This document shows positions 45,503-56,466 of a DNA stretch of 64,000 nt, piece after piece. Within the stretch, counting starts at the first letter, position 1. Every line of letters starts with the position of its first letter. Source of the DNA: Enterococcus sp. 4G2_DIV0659. GTDB lineage: Bacteria; Bacillota; Bacilli; Lactobacillales; Enterococcaceae. The DNA lies in assembly GCF_002140715.2 (NCBI RefSeq), contig NZ_NGLE02000001.1, positions 1 to 64,000 on the forward strand, written 5' to 3'. The position numbers and the translations under genes are program-made. The notes beneath the pieces are model-generated. The model worked only from the letters and a program-made list of their open reading frames with translations, was not told where the DNA came from and ran no database searches.

Positions 45503-46402
45503 ATGCAAGATAAAAACTGGACAGAATTGTTCTTAAATTACTTGATTGTTGAACGAGGCTACTCAGATAAAACGAGAATTGCTTATGAAGAAGATATCCT
45601 TAACTTTTTTGATTTTTTAAAAAATTCTGGAGATACTGATTATTTGAGTGTAGATCATCTAGATATTCGAACGTACTTGAGCTTTCTTTATGATAAAGAA
45701 TACAGTCGAAACTCAATCAGTAGAAAAATTGCTAGCTTACGATCTTTCTACCAATTTTTATTAAAAAATGAAGCCATCAAAGAGAATCCTTTTTCCTACG
45801 TTCATATGAAAAAGAGACAATTACGTCTTCCACGTTTTTTCTACGAAAAAGAAATGGATGCACTGTTCGAAAGTGCTAAGGGCTCTAAACCATTAGAATT
45901 AAGAAATCAGGCCTTATTAGAGGTTCTTTACGGAACAGGTATCCGTGTAAGTGAATGTGCCAATTTAACGTTACAAGCAATTGATTTTTCTGCAAATGTC
46001 GTCCTTATTCATGGAAAGGGCAATAAAGATCGTTACGTTCCTTTTGGCTCATTTGCCCAAGATGCTCTTAAAGAGTACTTAGAAAACGGTCGAACTGTCT
46101 TGATGGAAAAATATCAGAAAGATCATGCATTTGTTTTTGTTAACCATCATGGAGAACAGATAACCACAACAGGAATCGAGTATGTTTTAAATCAATTAAT
46201 CAAAAAAAGTACTCTAAATAGTGACATTCACCCTCATATGTTACGACATACCTTTGCAACACATTTATTGAACAATGGTGCTGATATGCGGACAGTTCAA
46301 GAATTATTAGGACACTCTGATTTATCAACTACTCAAATTTATGCACATGTAACGAAAGAAAGCTTGCAAAAAAATTATCGAACGTTTCATCCTCGTGCTT
46401 AG
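45503..46402 (+). CDS. xerC: Tyrosine recombinase XerC (CodV-type)
   Basis: Resolves chromosome dimers at dif during division. 299 residues from ATG 45503, which has GGAGGG seven bases before it; the frame opens earlier at 45464 without a site. The N-terminal SAM-like domain (NYLIVERGYSDKTRIAYEED) and the C-terminal catalytic domain with Arg in GTGIRVSE, Lys in HGKGNKDR, HMLRHTFATHLL, LGHSDLSTTQ and Tyr in IYAHV are complete. Its place before hslV-hslU-codY is that of B. subtilis codV, so it is a housekeeping recombinase and not an integrase. Confidence 0.95.
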   Translation: MQDKNWTELFLNYLIVERGYSDKTRIAYEEDILNFFDFLKNSGDTDYLSVDHLDIRTYLSFLYDKEYSRNSISRKIASLRSFYQFLLKNEAIKENPFSYVHMKKRQLRLPRFFYEKEMDALFESAKGSKPLELRNQALLEVLYGTGIRVSECANLTLQAIDFSANVVLIHGKGNKDRYVPFGSFAQDALKEYLENGRTVLMEKYQKDHAFVFVNHHGEQITTTGIEYVLNQLIKKSTLNSDIHPHMLRHTFATHLLNNGADMRTVQELLGHSDLSTTQIYAHVTKESLQKNYRTFHPRA

Positions 46403-46517
46403 TAAGTAAAAGGTTCTTAGCGGCTTTTTTTGTTATTCTGTCATAGTCAAACAAATAAATTATCTATTTATACGGGTTCAAATCCGTTACGTTTTTAAAT
46501 TAGGAGGAATAATTATA

Positions 46518-47066
46518 ATGGTTGAATCACAATTTCACTCAACAACAATTTGTGCTGTTGAAAAAGATGGAAAATTCGCAATGGCTGGTGACGGTCAAGT
46601 AACAATGGGGGAGTCTGTTGTTATGAAAGGGACTGCCAAAAAAGTCCGGAGAATCTATAACGATGAAGTCGTTGTTGGTTTTGCTGGAAGTGTAGCTGAT
46701 GCATTTACACTTGAAGAAAAATTTGAAGGTAAATTAAATGAATACAACGGCAACTTAACGCGAGCCGCTGTTGAATTAGCACAAGAATGGCGAACACAGC
46801 AATCAATGCAAAAATTAGAAGCAATGTTAATCGTTATGAATGAAAAAGAAATGTTGCTTGTATCCGGAACAGGAGAAGTAATCACGCCAGATGATGGCAT
46901 CTTAGCGATTGGATCAGGCGGTAATTTTGCCTTATCAGCGGCTCGTGCAATGAAACGATATGGCGATAAAACAATGTCAGCAAAAGAAATTGCCGAAAAC
47001 GCGTTAACTATTGCAGCAGATATCTGTGTCTTTACCAATCACAATATTATTGTAGAAGAATTATAA
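46518..47066 (+). CDS. hslV: HslV (ClpQ) protease subunit
   Basis: Proteasome-like peptidase core of the HslUV complex. 182 residues. The N-terminal catalytic segment [13 protein letters not shown] has the TT pair of which one threonine becomes the active N-terminus; [21 protein letters not shown] and the C-terminal [12 protein letters not shown] follow. In Bacillus ClpQ uses Ser; here Thr is seen. ATG 46518 has AGGAGG. hslU follows after 15 bases. Confidence 0.96.
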   Translation: MVESQFHSTTICAVEKDGKFAMAGDGQVTMGESVVMKGTAKKVRRIYNDEVVVGFAGSVADAFTLEEKFEGKLNEYNGNLTRAAVELAQEWRTQQSMQKLEAMLIVMNEKEMLLVSGTGEVITPDDGILAIGSGGNFALSAARAMKRYGDKTMSAKEIAENALTIAADICVFTNHNIIVEEL

Positions 47067-47081
47067 TGGGGGCAAATAACC

Positions 47082-48485
47082 ATGAGTGAATTAAATAAAA
47101 CACCTAGAGAATTAGTAAAAGAATTAGATCAATATATCATCGGACAAGAAACAGCTAAAAAATCAGTGGCTGTTGCTTTGAGAAATCGCTATCGTCGTTT
47201 GCAACTTGAAGAAAAAATGCAGCAAGATGTGACACCTAAAAACATGTTGATGATTGGACCTACAGGGGTAGGTAAAACGGAAATTGCCCGACGTCTGGCT
47301 AAAATCGTCAATGCCCCCTTTGTAAAAGTTGAAGCAACTAAATTTACAGAGGTAGGTTATGTCGGACGTGATGTAGAATCAATGGTTCGAGATCTTGTTG
47401 AAAATGCCATTCAAATCGTTGAAAAACAACAATACAGCCGAGTATACGCGCAAGCCTTAAAAAAAGCGAATCAGCGTTTAGTGAAAGTGTTAGTCCCAGG
47501 AATTAAAAAAGAACAAAAACAATCCTCAACCAATCAATTTGAGCAAATGATGCAAATGTTTAATACAGCACAACAACCACAAGAATCACAAGAAGAAGTG
47601 ACAGAAGAAATCAAAGTAAACCGTAAAACAATTTTGGAACAATTAGAAAAAGGCCTATTAAACAATCGTGAAGTGACAATTGAAATAGACGAACCAAAAA
47701 AGACCATGCCAGCCATGAATAATGGGATGGAACAGATGGGTATTGATTTAAACGAAACCTTAGGCGCATTATCTCCTAAGAAAAAAGTCGAACGCACAGT
47801 TACAGTAAAAGAAGCACAAGAGCTTTTAGTGAAAGAAGAATCTGCCAAAATCGTCAAAGATGCCGATATTCATAGTGAAGCGATTCGTTTAGCTGAGTCT
47901 AGCGGTATTATTTTTATCGACGAGTTCGACAAAATCACTTCTAAAAGTCAACAAAATTCCGGTGAGGTTTCTAGAGAAGGGGTTCAACGTGATATTTTAC
48001 CGATCGTAGAAGGTTCGCAAGTAAATACAAAATACGGACCTATTCAAACAGATCATATTTTATTTATCGCTTCAGGTGCGTTCCATCTATCTAAACCCAG
48101 TGATTTGATTCCTGAATTACAAGGACGCTTCCCGATTAGAGTAGAGTTGGACGATCTGACTGCAGAAGACTTTGTAAGAATTTTAACAGAACCAAACAAT
48201 GCATTAGTCAAACAATATATTGCATTAATTGGGACAGAAAACGTGGATGTAATCTTTACCAAAGAAGCGATTGAGCGAATTGCACACATTGCTTTTAATG
48301 TAAATCGTGATACTGATAATATCGGTGCTCGTCGTTTGCATACAATTTTAGAACGACTATTAGAAGATTTATTATTTGAAGCACCAGATATGCAAATGGG
48401 AGAAATCACAATCACAGAAGCATATGTAGATGAAAAATTAAATAGTATTATTCAAAATGAGGATCTAAGCCGCTATATTCTTTAA
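47082..48485 (+). CDS. hslU: HslU (ClpY) ATPase subunit
   Basis: AAA+ unfoldase that feeds HslV. 467 residues. Walker [17 protein letters not shown] (about 58-73), an inserted I domain (about 110-250) including a Gln-rich stretch, Walker [12 protein letters not shown], sensor region [20 protein letters not shown], and the C-terminal end LSRYIL that docks into HslV. Follows hslV in the same unit and precedes codY. Confidence 0.97.
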   Translation: MSELNKTPRELVKELDQYIIGQETAKKSVAVALRNRYRRLQLEEKMQQDVTPKNMLMIGPTGVGKTEIARRLAKIVNAPFVKVEATKFTEVGYVGRDVESMVRDLVENAIQIVEKQQYSRVYAQALKKANQRLVKVLVPGIKKEQKQSSTNQFEQMMQMFNTAQQPQESQEEVTEEIKVNRKTILEQLEKGLLNNREVTIEIDEPKKTMPAMNNGMEQMGIDLNETLGALSPKKKVERTVTVKEAQELLVKEESAKIVKDADIHSEAIRLAESSGIIFIDEFDKITSKSQQNSGEVSREGVQRDILPIVEGSQVNTKYGPIQTDHILFIASGAFHLSKPSDLIPELQGRFPIRVELDDLTAEDFVRILTEPNNALVKQYIALIGTENVDVIFTKEAIERIAHIAFNVNRDTDNIGARRLHTILERLLEDLLFEAPDMQMGEITITEAYVDEKLNSIIQNEDLSRYIL

Positions 48486-48550
48486 TAGTTGCAAGTCTCT
48501 AAAAAAAGTGAATAACGTTCTTTTGTCTTTTAAACTAAGGAGGAGTAAAA

Positions 48551-49342
48551 ATGACTACATTATTAGAAAAAACTCGTCAAATTAACAAACTTTTACAGCA
48601 AAAAAACACCTTCGATCAACAGGCTGATTTACCTTATGATAAAATGGCGATGGTTTTAGGCGATGTTTTAGAAAGCAATGCCTACATTATCAGTAATAAT
48701 GGCGTTTTATTAGGGTATAACGAAAAGTTGGACGTGAATAACGCACGCGTGAAACATATGTTTGAAGAAAAACGATTTCCACAAAGTTATACAGATGCCG
48801 CAGATAATTTAGTTAAAACAGAAGCAAATATTTCTATCGCTAGTGATTTAACAGCATTTCCCATTGAATTACGGGAAAAATATCCTCACGGGTTAACTAC
48901 CATCGTGCCAATGTACGGTGCAGGTAATCGTTTAGGAACGATTATTTTAGCTCGAGTGGAACAATCGTTTAATGATGAAGACTTAGTTTTAGCAGAATAT
49001 AGTGCCACAGTCGTTGGTATGCAAATTCTTTATCAACAATCTAGAAATATCGAAGCAAATGTTCGTAGCGCAACAGCCGTTCAAATGGCGATAAATACCT
49101 TATCGTACAGTGAATTAAAAGCGGTGCAAGCGATTTTCAAAGCATTAGACGGAGAAGAAGGAAGATTAACGGCTTCAAGTATTGCAGATGAAATTGGCAT
49201 TACTCGTTCTGTGATTGTCAATGCGCTAAGAAAACTAGAATCAGCTGGTATTATCGAATCTCGCTCTTTAGGAATGAAAGGGACATATCTAAAAGTGTTG
49301 AATAAGCAGTTTATCAAAGAATTAGAAAAGGACAATAACTAG
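48551..49342 (+). CDS. codY: Global nutrient regulator CodY
   Basis: Represses many metabolic and virulence genes when branched-chain amino acids (and GTP in some species) are high. 263 residues. N-terminal GAF domain (about 1-155, LLEKTRQINKLLQ, FPIELREKYPHGLTTIVPMYG) and C-terminal winged helix with ASSIADEIGITRSVIVNAL and the LESAGIIESRSLGMKG ending. AAGGAGGAG precedes ATG 48551. It ends the xerC-hslV-hslU-codY block, the same order as in Bacillus. The azlCD exporter in this window could be one target, by analogy only. Confidence 0.97.
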   Translation: MTTLLEKTRQINKLLQQKNTFDQQADLPYDKMAMVLGDVLESNAYIISNNGVLLGYNEKLDVNNARVKHMFEEKRFPQSYTDAADNLVKTEANISIASDLTAFPIELREKYPHGLTTIVPMYGAGNRLGTIILARVEQSFNDEDLVLAEYSATVVGMQILYQQSRNIEANVRSATAVQMAINTLSYSELKAVQAIFKALDGEEGRLTASSIADEIGITRSVIVNALRKLESAGIIESRSLGMKGTYLKVLNKQFIKELEKDNN

Positions 49343-49354
49343 GGGGCGGTACAG

Positions 49355-50230
49355 GTGACGGTACAAATCGAAAATGACTTTTTGATTGCGACAATTGCTG
49401 AAGAAGGGGCTGAGTTGATCAGCTTAAAATCAAAGCATAATGATATTGAATACATTTGGCAAGGGGATCCCGCATTTTGGGGACGACACGCGCCAGTTTT
49501 ATTTCCAATTGTTGGACGTTTAAAAAACGATCAGTATACGTATGAAAACCAAACCTATCAAATGGGGCAACACGGTTTTGCCAGAGATAGCTTGTTTGAA
49601 GTGATTGAACATGGATCAGAACTTGTCTCTTTATCTTTGAAAAGCAGTAAAGAATCAAAAAAAGGGTATCCTTTTGATTTTGAATTGATTCTTTCTTATG
49701 CACTAGAAGAGGATAAACTTGCTGTAAGTTATCAAGTTGAAAATACAGGAAAAGAAGAAATGTACTTTTCAATTGGTGGTCACCCTGCATTCAATGTCCC
49801 TTTGGAAAAACATTTATCTTTTGACGATTACTATTTAGGCTTTTCACCACAAAAATCACGTATTCAAATTCCACTAGTAGGACCTTATGCAGATTTTGAG
49901 CATAAAACATTAGGTCAAACCAATACTAGTCTCGATTTACGCCATGAATTGTTCAAAAACGATGCTATTATTTTCGAAACAAAAGGAACCAATTCATTTA
50001 CGATTGCAACAGATGAGAGTCCTCATAGTATTCGTTTAAGCTACACTGACATGCCCTATGTCGGTCTTTGGTCTCCTTATGGGAAAGATGCACCGTTTGT
50101 TTGTATCGAACCGTGGTGCGGCATTGCGGATGCAACCAACGCAACTGGGAATCTTATTGATAAAATAGGTATCAATAAACTAGCCGCTTCAACTATCTTT
50201 AAAACTGGCTATACACTTACTGCAAAATAA
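49355..50230 (+). CDS. Aldose 1-epimerase family protein (LacX-like)
   Basis: 291 residues, galactose mutarotase-like fold. Seen: IWQGDPAFWGRHAPVLFPIVG, the TYQMGQHGFARD motif with conserved His, SIGGHPAFNVPL with a second His, and WSPYGKDAPFVCIEPWCG with the acidic catalytic residue. It resembles the LacX subgroup, whose sugar is unknown. The start is GTG 49355. 12 bases after codY, so possibly co-transcribed. A strong terminator follows. Confidence 0.88.
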   Translation: MTVQIENDFLIATIAEEGAELISLKSKHNDIEYIWQGDPAFWGRHAPVLFPIVGRLKNDQYTYENQTYQMGQHGFARDSLFEVIEHGSELVSLSLKSSKESKKGYPFDFELILSYALEEDKLAVSYQVENTGKEEMYFSIGGHPAFNVPLEKHLSFDDYYLGFSPQKSRIQIPLVGPYADFEHKTLGQTNTSLDLRHELFKNDAIIFETKGTNSFTIATDESPHSIRLSYTDMPYVGLWSPYGKDAPFVCIEPWCGIADATNATGNLIDKIGINKLAASTIFKTGYTLTAK

Positions 50231-50236
50231 ATGTGA

Positions 50237-50281
50237 AAAGGGTCTTAGATACCACCTAAAAAGTGATATCTAAGACCCTTT
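50237..50281. terminator. Terminator between the epimerase and plsY genes
   Basis: A perfect 15-base stem (50237-50251 with 50267-50281). It lies between convergent genes and could serve both, though plsY ends 45 bases away. Confidence 0.8.
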
Positions 50282-50325
50282 AAAAACCGGAAAAAGGGAG
50301 ATGAAAAGTAGCTTTTTTGGACCGT

Positions 50326-50961
50326 TTACTTTTCGTCCTTTTTTGCCCCTAAACCAAACGGAACCCGACTTTCAGTTCCATCTTTTATTCGTTGGATATT
50401 ATCCTTATGGCGAATAAAAATGAACAGCGTTAAAGCAATAGCAATTATCGTCAATAACCAATCAAACTGCGGTAAAATCGCGGGAATAGCAAATGGCAGA
50501 ATCATAGTTGAAAGAGTGATCAAAACCGCTGCAATCATGCTAGTCAAGCTTACCATACTAGTAACATATAAAAGAATAATAAAAATCAATGCAGAATAAA
50601 CAAAAAACGCTGGATTATAAGCTAAAATCATCCCTGCACTAGTCGCAACAGCTTTTCCTCCTTTAAAATTAGCAAAAACAGGAAAGGTATGACCTAAAAC
50701 TGCTGCTACACCGAACACTAGCGGATTAACATCCAAAGAAAATAAAACGGGTAAGCTAGTCGCTAAAGTTCCTTTTAAAATATCCATCAATAAAACGGTA
50801 ATCCCTGCTTTTTTCCCTAGAACTCTAAACGTATTTGTCGTTCCCGTGTTCCCACTTCCAAATAGACGGATATCCTTTTTGAAAAAAAGTTTACCTATCC
50901 AAACACCAGAAGGAACGGAACCTAGTAAATACGCTATAATCAATAGAACGAAAAACTTCAT
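50326..50961 (-). CDS. plsY: Glycerol-3-phosphate acyltransferase PlsY
   Basis: Transfers an acyl group from acyl-phosphate to glycerol 3-phosphate, the first step of phospholipid synthesis with PlsX. 211 residues, five or more membrane segments. Motifs [36 protein letters not shown], and [12 protein letters not shown], plus HTFPVF, are the conserved loops of the family. The minus-strand ATG at 50961 has AGAGG. It is divergent from the CoA-binding protein, with parE-parC next, a link also seen in other lactic acid bacteria. Confidence 0.96.
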   Translation of the reverse strand: MKFFVLLIIAYLLGSVPSGVWIGKLFFKKDIRLFGSGNTGTTNTFRVLGKKAGITVLLMDILKGTLATSLPVLFSLDVNPLVFGVAAVLGHTFPVFANFKGGKAVATSAGMILAYNPAFFVYSALIFIILLYVTSMVSLTSMIAAVLITLSTMILPFAIPAILPQFDWLLTIIAIALTLFIFIRHKDNIQRIKDGTESRVPFGLGAKKDEK

Positions 50962-51080
50962 TTAGCGTAACCTCTTTCTGTTCAAACTAGCATTTATTTT
51001 ATCATGAATAGAAAGAGCTAACAATAATTAAATATTCGATGTATAATGAAATAGAAAAGAATTTAGAGAGGATGACGGAA

Positions 51081-51509
51081 ATGACAATAGAAAACCCTTC
51101 ACAAGAGCAAATTTACACTTATCTAAAGCAGGCAAAACGAATTGCAATTGTCGGCTTAAGTGCAAAAGAAGACCGAACAAGTTATCAAATTGCTAAATTG
51201 TTACAACAACACTATGGGTATGAAATTATTCCAGTAAATCCTATGCTAGCCGGACAAGAAATACTTGGAGAAAAAGTATATGAAAAACTACAAGACATTC
51301 CAGGCCAAATAGATATCGTTGATATTTTTCGACGTAGCGAATTTTTACCTGAAGTAGCTCACGATTTTTTAGAAACAGATGCAAAAGTCTTTTGGGCACA
51401 ACTTGGTCTAGAAAATGAAAAAGCGGCAGATATGTTGAAAAATGCGGGAAGAAATGCTATTATAATGAATCGTTGCATAAAAATTGAATTAGCTGAAATG
51501 CCTAGATAG
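51081..51509 (+). CDS. CoA-binding domain protein (YccU-like)
   Basis: 142 residues from ATG 51081; the frame is open from 51039, but the GAGAGG site (51066-51071) fits 51081 with nine bases. A Rossmann-type CoA-binding domain: RIAIVGLSAKEDRTSYQIAK, IIPVNPMLAGQEILG, IDIVDIFRRSEFLPEVA, VFWAQLGLENEKA, and IIMNRCIKIE. Function unknown. It lies between plsY (divergent) and parE. Confidence 0.85.
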   Translation: MTIENPSQEQIYTYLKQAKRIAIVGLSAKEDRTSYQIAKLLQQHYGYEIIPVNPMLAGQEILGEKVYEKLQDIPGQIDIVDIFRRSEFLPEVAHDFLETDAKVFWAQLGLENEKAADMLKNAGRNAIIMNRCIKIELAEMPR

Positions 51510-51579
51510 ATGTAAACAATCTTAAGAAAGAGTAGCCGTTTAGGAAAGCTCTTTTTTTTTGAGAGTTTTTAGAGTATTA

Positions 51580-51609
51580 TTGTAATGATGTGGCCTCGTG
51601 CCCTATAAT
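51580..51609 (+). promoter_or_regulatory. Promoter candidate for parE-parC
   Basis: TTGTAA (51580-51585), 18 bases, perfect TATAAT (51604-51609), about 22 bases before the parE start. Confidence 0.55.
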
Positions 51610-51619
51610 TCAAGTATAA

Positions 51620-53695
<2,076 letters not shown>

Positions 53696-53707
53696 GGAGT
53701 GACAAAT

Positions 53708-55126
53708 TTGGAAAAACGCCAAGATATTCAAGAATTAACGCTTGAAGAAGTAATGGGCGATCGTTTTGGAAGATATTCCAAATATATCATTCAAGAACGG
53801 GCCCTACCTGATATTCGCGACGGGTTAAAACCTGTACAACGTAGAATTTTGTTTTCTATGAACAAAGATGGAAATACATTTGAAAAAAGTTTTAGAAAAT
53901 CGGCGAAATCAGTCGGAAATATCATGGGGAATTATCATCCCCATGGTGATAGCAGTATCTATGAAGCCATGGTTCGCTTAAGCCAAGACTGGAAACTTCG
54001 TGAAGTTTTGATTGAAATGCACGGAAATAACGGGAGTATGGATGGAGATCCACCCGCTGCGATGCGTTATACAGAAGCACGTCTTTCTGAATTGAGCGGT
54101 GAACTATTACGCGATATCGAAAAAGAAACAGTGGATTTCGTCTGGAACTTTGATGATACAGAAAAAGAACCAACCGTTTTACCGGCGAAATACCCAAACT
54201 TATTGGTAAATGGCTCTACTGGGATTTCAGCAGGCTATGCCACAGAAATTCCAACACACAATTTAGCCGAAATCATTGATGGAACAATCTATTTAATTGA
54301 TCATCCTAATGCGCCCTTAGAGAAACTAATGGAATTTATTCCTGGTCCAGATTTTCCAACTGGTGGTATTTTACAAGGGAAAGAAGAAATAAAAAAAGCC
54401 TACGAAACCGGTAGAGGGAAAGTAATTCTGCGCTCTAAAACCCGAATTGAACCTTTAAAAGGCGGTAAACAACAAATTATCGTCACTGAAATCCCATATG
54501 AAGTCAACAAAGCGACATTAGTTAAAAAAATAGATGAAGTTCGCTTAAACAAGAAAATTGACGGAATTGCTGAAGTTCGTGATGAAAGTGATCGAACAGG
54601 GTTGCAAATTGCTATTGAACTGAAAAAAGATACAAATGCTGAAGGGATTTTAAATTACCTTTTCAAAAATACTGAATTGCAAATCAATTATAATTTCAAT
54701 ATGGTTGCTATTGATAATATGACGCCACAGCAAGTTGGACTCAAACGTATTCTAGACAGTTATATTGCTCACCGCAAAGAAGTAATTACAAATCGTAGCC
54801 GATTTGAATTAAACAAAGCCCAAGCTCGTCAACATATCGTAGCTGGTCTGATTAAAGCTTTATCCATCCTTGATCAAGTGATTGAAACAATTCGTGGTAG
54901 TAAAGATAAAAAAGATGCTAAGCTAAATTTAGTAAACGAATATGCTTTTACTGAAGCACAAGCAGAAGCTATTGTGACCTTGCAATTATATCGCTTAACT
55001 AACACTGATATTACTCAACTTGAAAAAGAAGCCAATGAATTAAACCAATTGGTTGCAGAATTGACAACCATCTTAAGCGATGAAAAAGTTCTATTCAACG
55101 TAATAAAAAAGAATTACGTGAAGTGA
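53708..55126 (+). CDS. parC: DNA topoisomerase IV subunit A (ParC), N-terminal part before a frameshift
   Basis: DNA-cutting subunit of topoisomerase IV. It starts at TTG 53708 (GGGAG eight bases before it; the GTG at 53699 overlaps that site). The frame holds the whole breakage-reunion domain: [12 protein letters not shown], the drug-contact helix [14 protein letters not shown] (Ser about 82 and Glu about 86 of the wild type), and active Tyr about 121 in [10 protein letters not shown]. It then leaves the expected sequence at codon 468, reading [13 protein letters not shown], where the family continues [12 protein letters not shown]. The cause is one missing A in the run at 55105-55110. The rest lies in the -1 frame up to 56178. 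See the slip site entry. Confidence 0.9.
   Translation: MEKRQDIQELTLEEVMGDRFGRYSKYIIQERALPDIRDGLKPVQRRILFSMNKDGNTFEKSFRKSAKSVGNIMGNYHPHGDSSIYEAMVRLSQDWKLREVLIEMHGNNGSMDGDPPAAMRYTEARLSELSGELLRDIEKETVDFVWNFDDTEKEPTVLPAKYPNLLVNGSTGISAGYATEIPTHNLAEIIDGTIYLIDHPNAPLEKLMEFIPGPDFPTGGILQGKEEIKKAYETGRGKVILRSKTRIEPLKGGKQQIIVTEIPYEVNKATLVKKIDEVRLNKKIDGIAEVRDESDRTGLQIAIELKKDTNAEGILNYLFKNTELQINYNFNMVAIDNMTPQQVGLKRILDSYIAHRKEVITNRSRFELNKAQARQHIVAGLIKALSILDQVIETIRGSKDKKDAKLNLVNEYAFTEAQAEAIVTLQLYRLTNTDITQLEKEANELNQLVAELTTILSDEKVLFNVIKKNYVK
55105..55111 (+). other. Slippery heptamer A AAA AAG at the parC break
   Basis: In the upstream parC frame the codons are ATA AAA AAG, so 55105-55111 is a canonical -1 slip heptamer, the same as in E. 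coli dnaX. Slipping back one base gives AAA AAA GAA TTA CGT GAA and joins exactly the downstream parC frame. Without slippage, translation ends at the TGA at 55124. No clear upstream AGGAG-type stimulator was seen. It may equally be a base lost in an A run. Confidence 0.6.
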
Positions 55127-56178
55127 AAAAACAATACGGCAATGATCGTTTAACACAAATTGAAAATGAAATTCAAGAAATTAAAATCGATACACAAGTA
55201 TTAGTGGCTCAAGAAGATGTTGTCGTTACTGTAACGCATGAAGGGTATATCAAACGTAGCAGTTTACGCTCATATAGCGCATCCAAGCCAGAAGAAATCG
55301 GGATGAAAGAGGGTGACTTCCTTTTATATACCGGTGAAGTAAACACCTTAGATCATATTTTATTGATTACCAATAAAGCAAACGTCATTTATCGTCCGAT
55401 TCATGAACTTCCAGATTTGAGATGGAAAGAAATAGGTGAACATATTTCACAAACCATTTTAAATCTCTCTATTGATGAATCAATTATCGCAGTTTATACG
55501 TACAAAGAGCTTTCACCAACGAAGACGTTTGTATTTATGACAAAAGAAGGTATGATCAAACAAAGTAAAATGACCGACTTTGAACCGTGGCGAACGTACA
55601 AAAGTCGCCCAACAAACTGCATGAAATTAAAATCTGATACGGATGAAATAGTGAATGTTTATCTAACTAATGAACAAAAATTAGTTGATGTCTTTTTAGT
55701 TAGTCATCGAGGGTTTGGTTTGCGTTATCCATTAGATGAAGTACCTGTTGTTGGAGCAAAAGCAGCGGGTGTTAAAGCAATGAACCTAAAAGATGAAGAC
55801 TATGTTGTTAATGGTTTACTTGTTTACCAAGAAGGGGATACACCTGTTGTGGTATTGACTCAACGGGGTAGTATCAAACGTATGTTAGCACAAGAATTAA
55901 CTCAGTTAGGTAGAGCTAAACGAGGATTAATGGTTCTTCGTGAACTGAAAAAAAATCCTCATCGTGTCATATTTATGTCTGAAAGCAGTTCATTAGAATT
56001 GTTAGTTACAACACAAAGCGGACACCAATACACTATTGATTCAAAAAAATATCCAATCAATGATCGCACATCAAACGGCTCCTTTATGCTAGATGAAAAA
56101 GAAGATGGTGAAATCTTAGAAGTCCATGAAATGCACACAGCCGTATTAGAAGAGAAAAGTGAAACTGACTCCATCTAA
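55111..56178 (+). CDS. parC: ParC C-terminal part in the -1 frame
   Basis: The remaining 355 codons of ParC, beginning with [18 protein letters not shown]. It contains the last helix of the DNA-gate domain and the six-bladed beta-pinwheel that wraps DNA (blades such as [68 protein letters not shown]). It has no start of its own: the GTG at 55123 overlaps the upstream stop (GTGA) but lacks a Shine-Dalgarno site. It is therefore expressed only by frameshifting, by poor coupling, or the break is a sequence error. The blades are intact with no further stop, so there is no sign of decay. Confidence 0.85.
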   Translation, partial: ELREVKKQYGNDRLTQIENEIQEIKIDTQVLVAQEDVVVTVTHEGYIKRSSLRSYSASKPEEIGMKEGDFLLYTGEVNTLDHILLITNKANVIYRPIHELPDLRWKEIGEHISQTILNLSIDESIIAVYTYKELSPTKTFVFMTKEGMIKQSKMTDFEPWRTYKSRPTNCMKLKSDTDEIVNVYLTNEQKLVDVFLVSHRGFGLRYPLDEVPVVGAKAAGVKAMNLKDEDYVVNGLLVYQEGDTPVVVLTQRGSIKRMLAQELTQLGRAKRGLMVLRELKKNPHRVIFMSESSSLELLVTTQSGHQYTIDSKKYPINDRTSNGSFMLDEKEDGEILEVHEMHTAVLEEKSETDSI

Positions 56179-56207
56179 CCGCTTTCAACTGTTCTATATA
56201 ATTAGCC

Positions 56208-56248
56208 AAAACAGCCAATCTGTACTAGTACAGATTGGCTGTTTTGTA
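56208..56248 (+). terminator. Terminator of parE-parC
   Basis: An 18-base stem (56208-56225 with 56228-56245) with a two-base gap at the tip, followed by GTATT. Confidence 0.85.
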
Positions 56249-56355
56249 TTACAGAATATTTATTCTTGATATCATAATCAGTCTAATTAGTTAACAGGAT
56301 CACAAACAAAAACATTGATTTATAAGGGTTTTTAATCTGTTTATTAATAAAAATA

Positions 56356-56415
56356 ATGAATTCGTTCATTTTTTATTAAGTAAACACTTGCATAAAAACA
56401 ATCGTGTGTTATACT
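56356..56415 (+). promoter_or_regulatory. pflB promoter with a palindrome upstream
   Basis: TTGCAT (56388-56393), 16 bases, TATACT (56410-56415), 51 bases before pflB. AATGAA-TTCG-TTCATT (56356-56371) is an inverted repeat with a UUCG-like loop, 16 bases before the -35; it may be an operator. A Rex site of the usual spacing was not found. Confidence 0.55.
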
Positions 56416-56466
56416 TATCACATAAAGCTGTTACAATAGATTTCAGCATACTAAGGAGGCCCATCA

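Noticed and set aside
45503..46402. Phage or island integrase
   Set aside because: It is a tyrosine recombinase, but placement before hslVU-codY and the absence of phage genes or attachment repeats mark it as housekeeping XerC.
55123..56178. Separate gene for a free ParC C-terminal domain starting at GTG 55123
   Set aside because: No Shine-Dalgarno site precedes that GTG and the family sequence continues unbroken upstream of it to 55111 in the same frame, so a slip or an indel explains it better.
56400..56425. Rex binding site at pflB
   Set aside because: TGTG and CACA halves exist (TGTGTTATACTTATCACA) but the space between them is ten bases instead of eight, and the inner bases do not fit.
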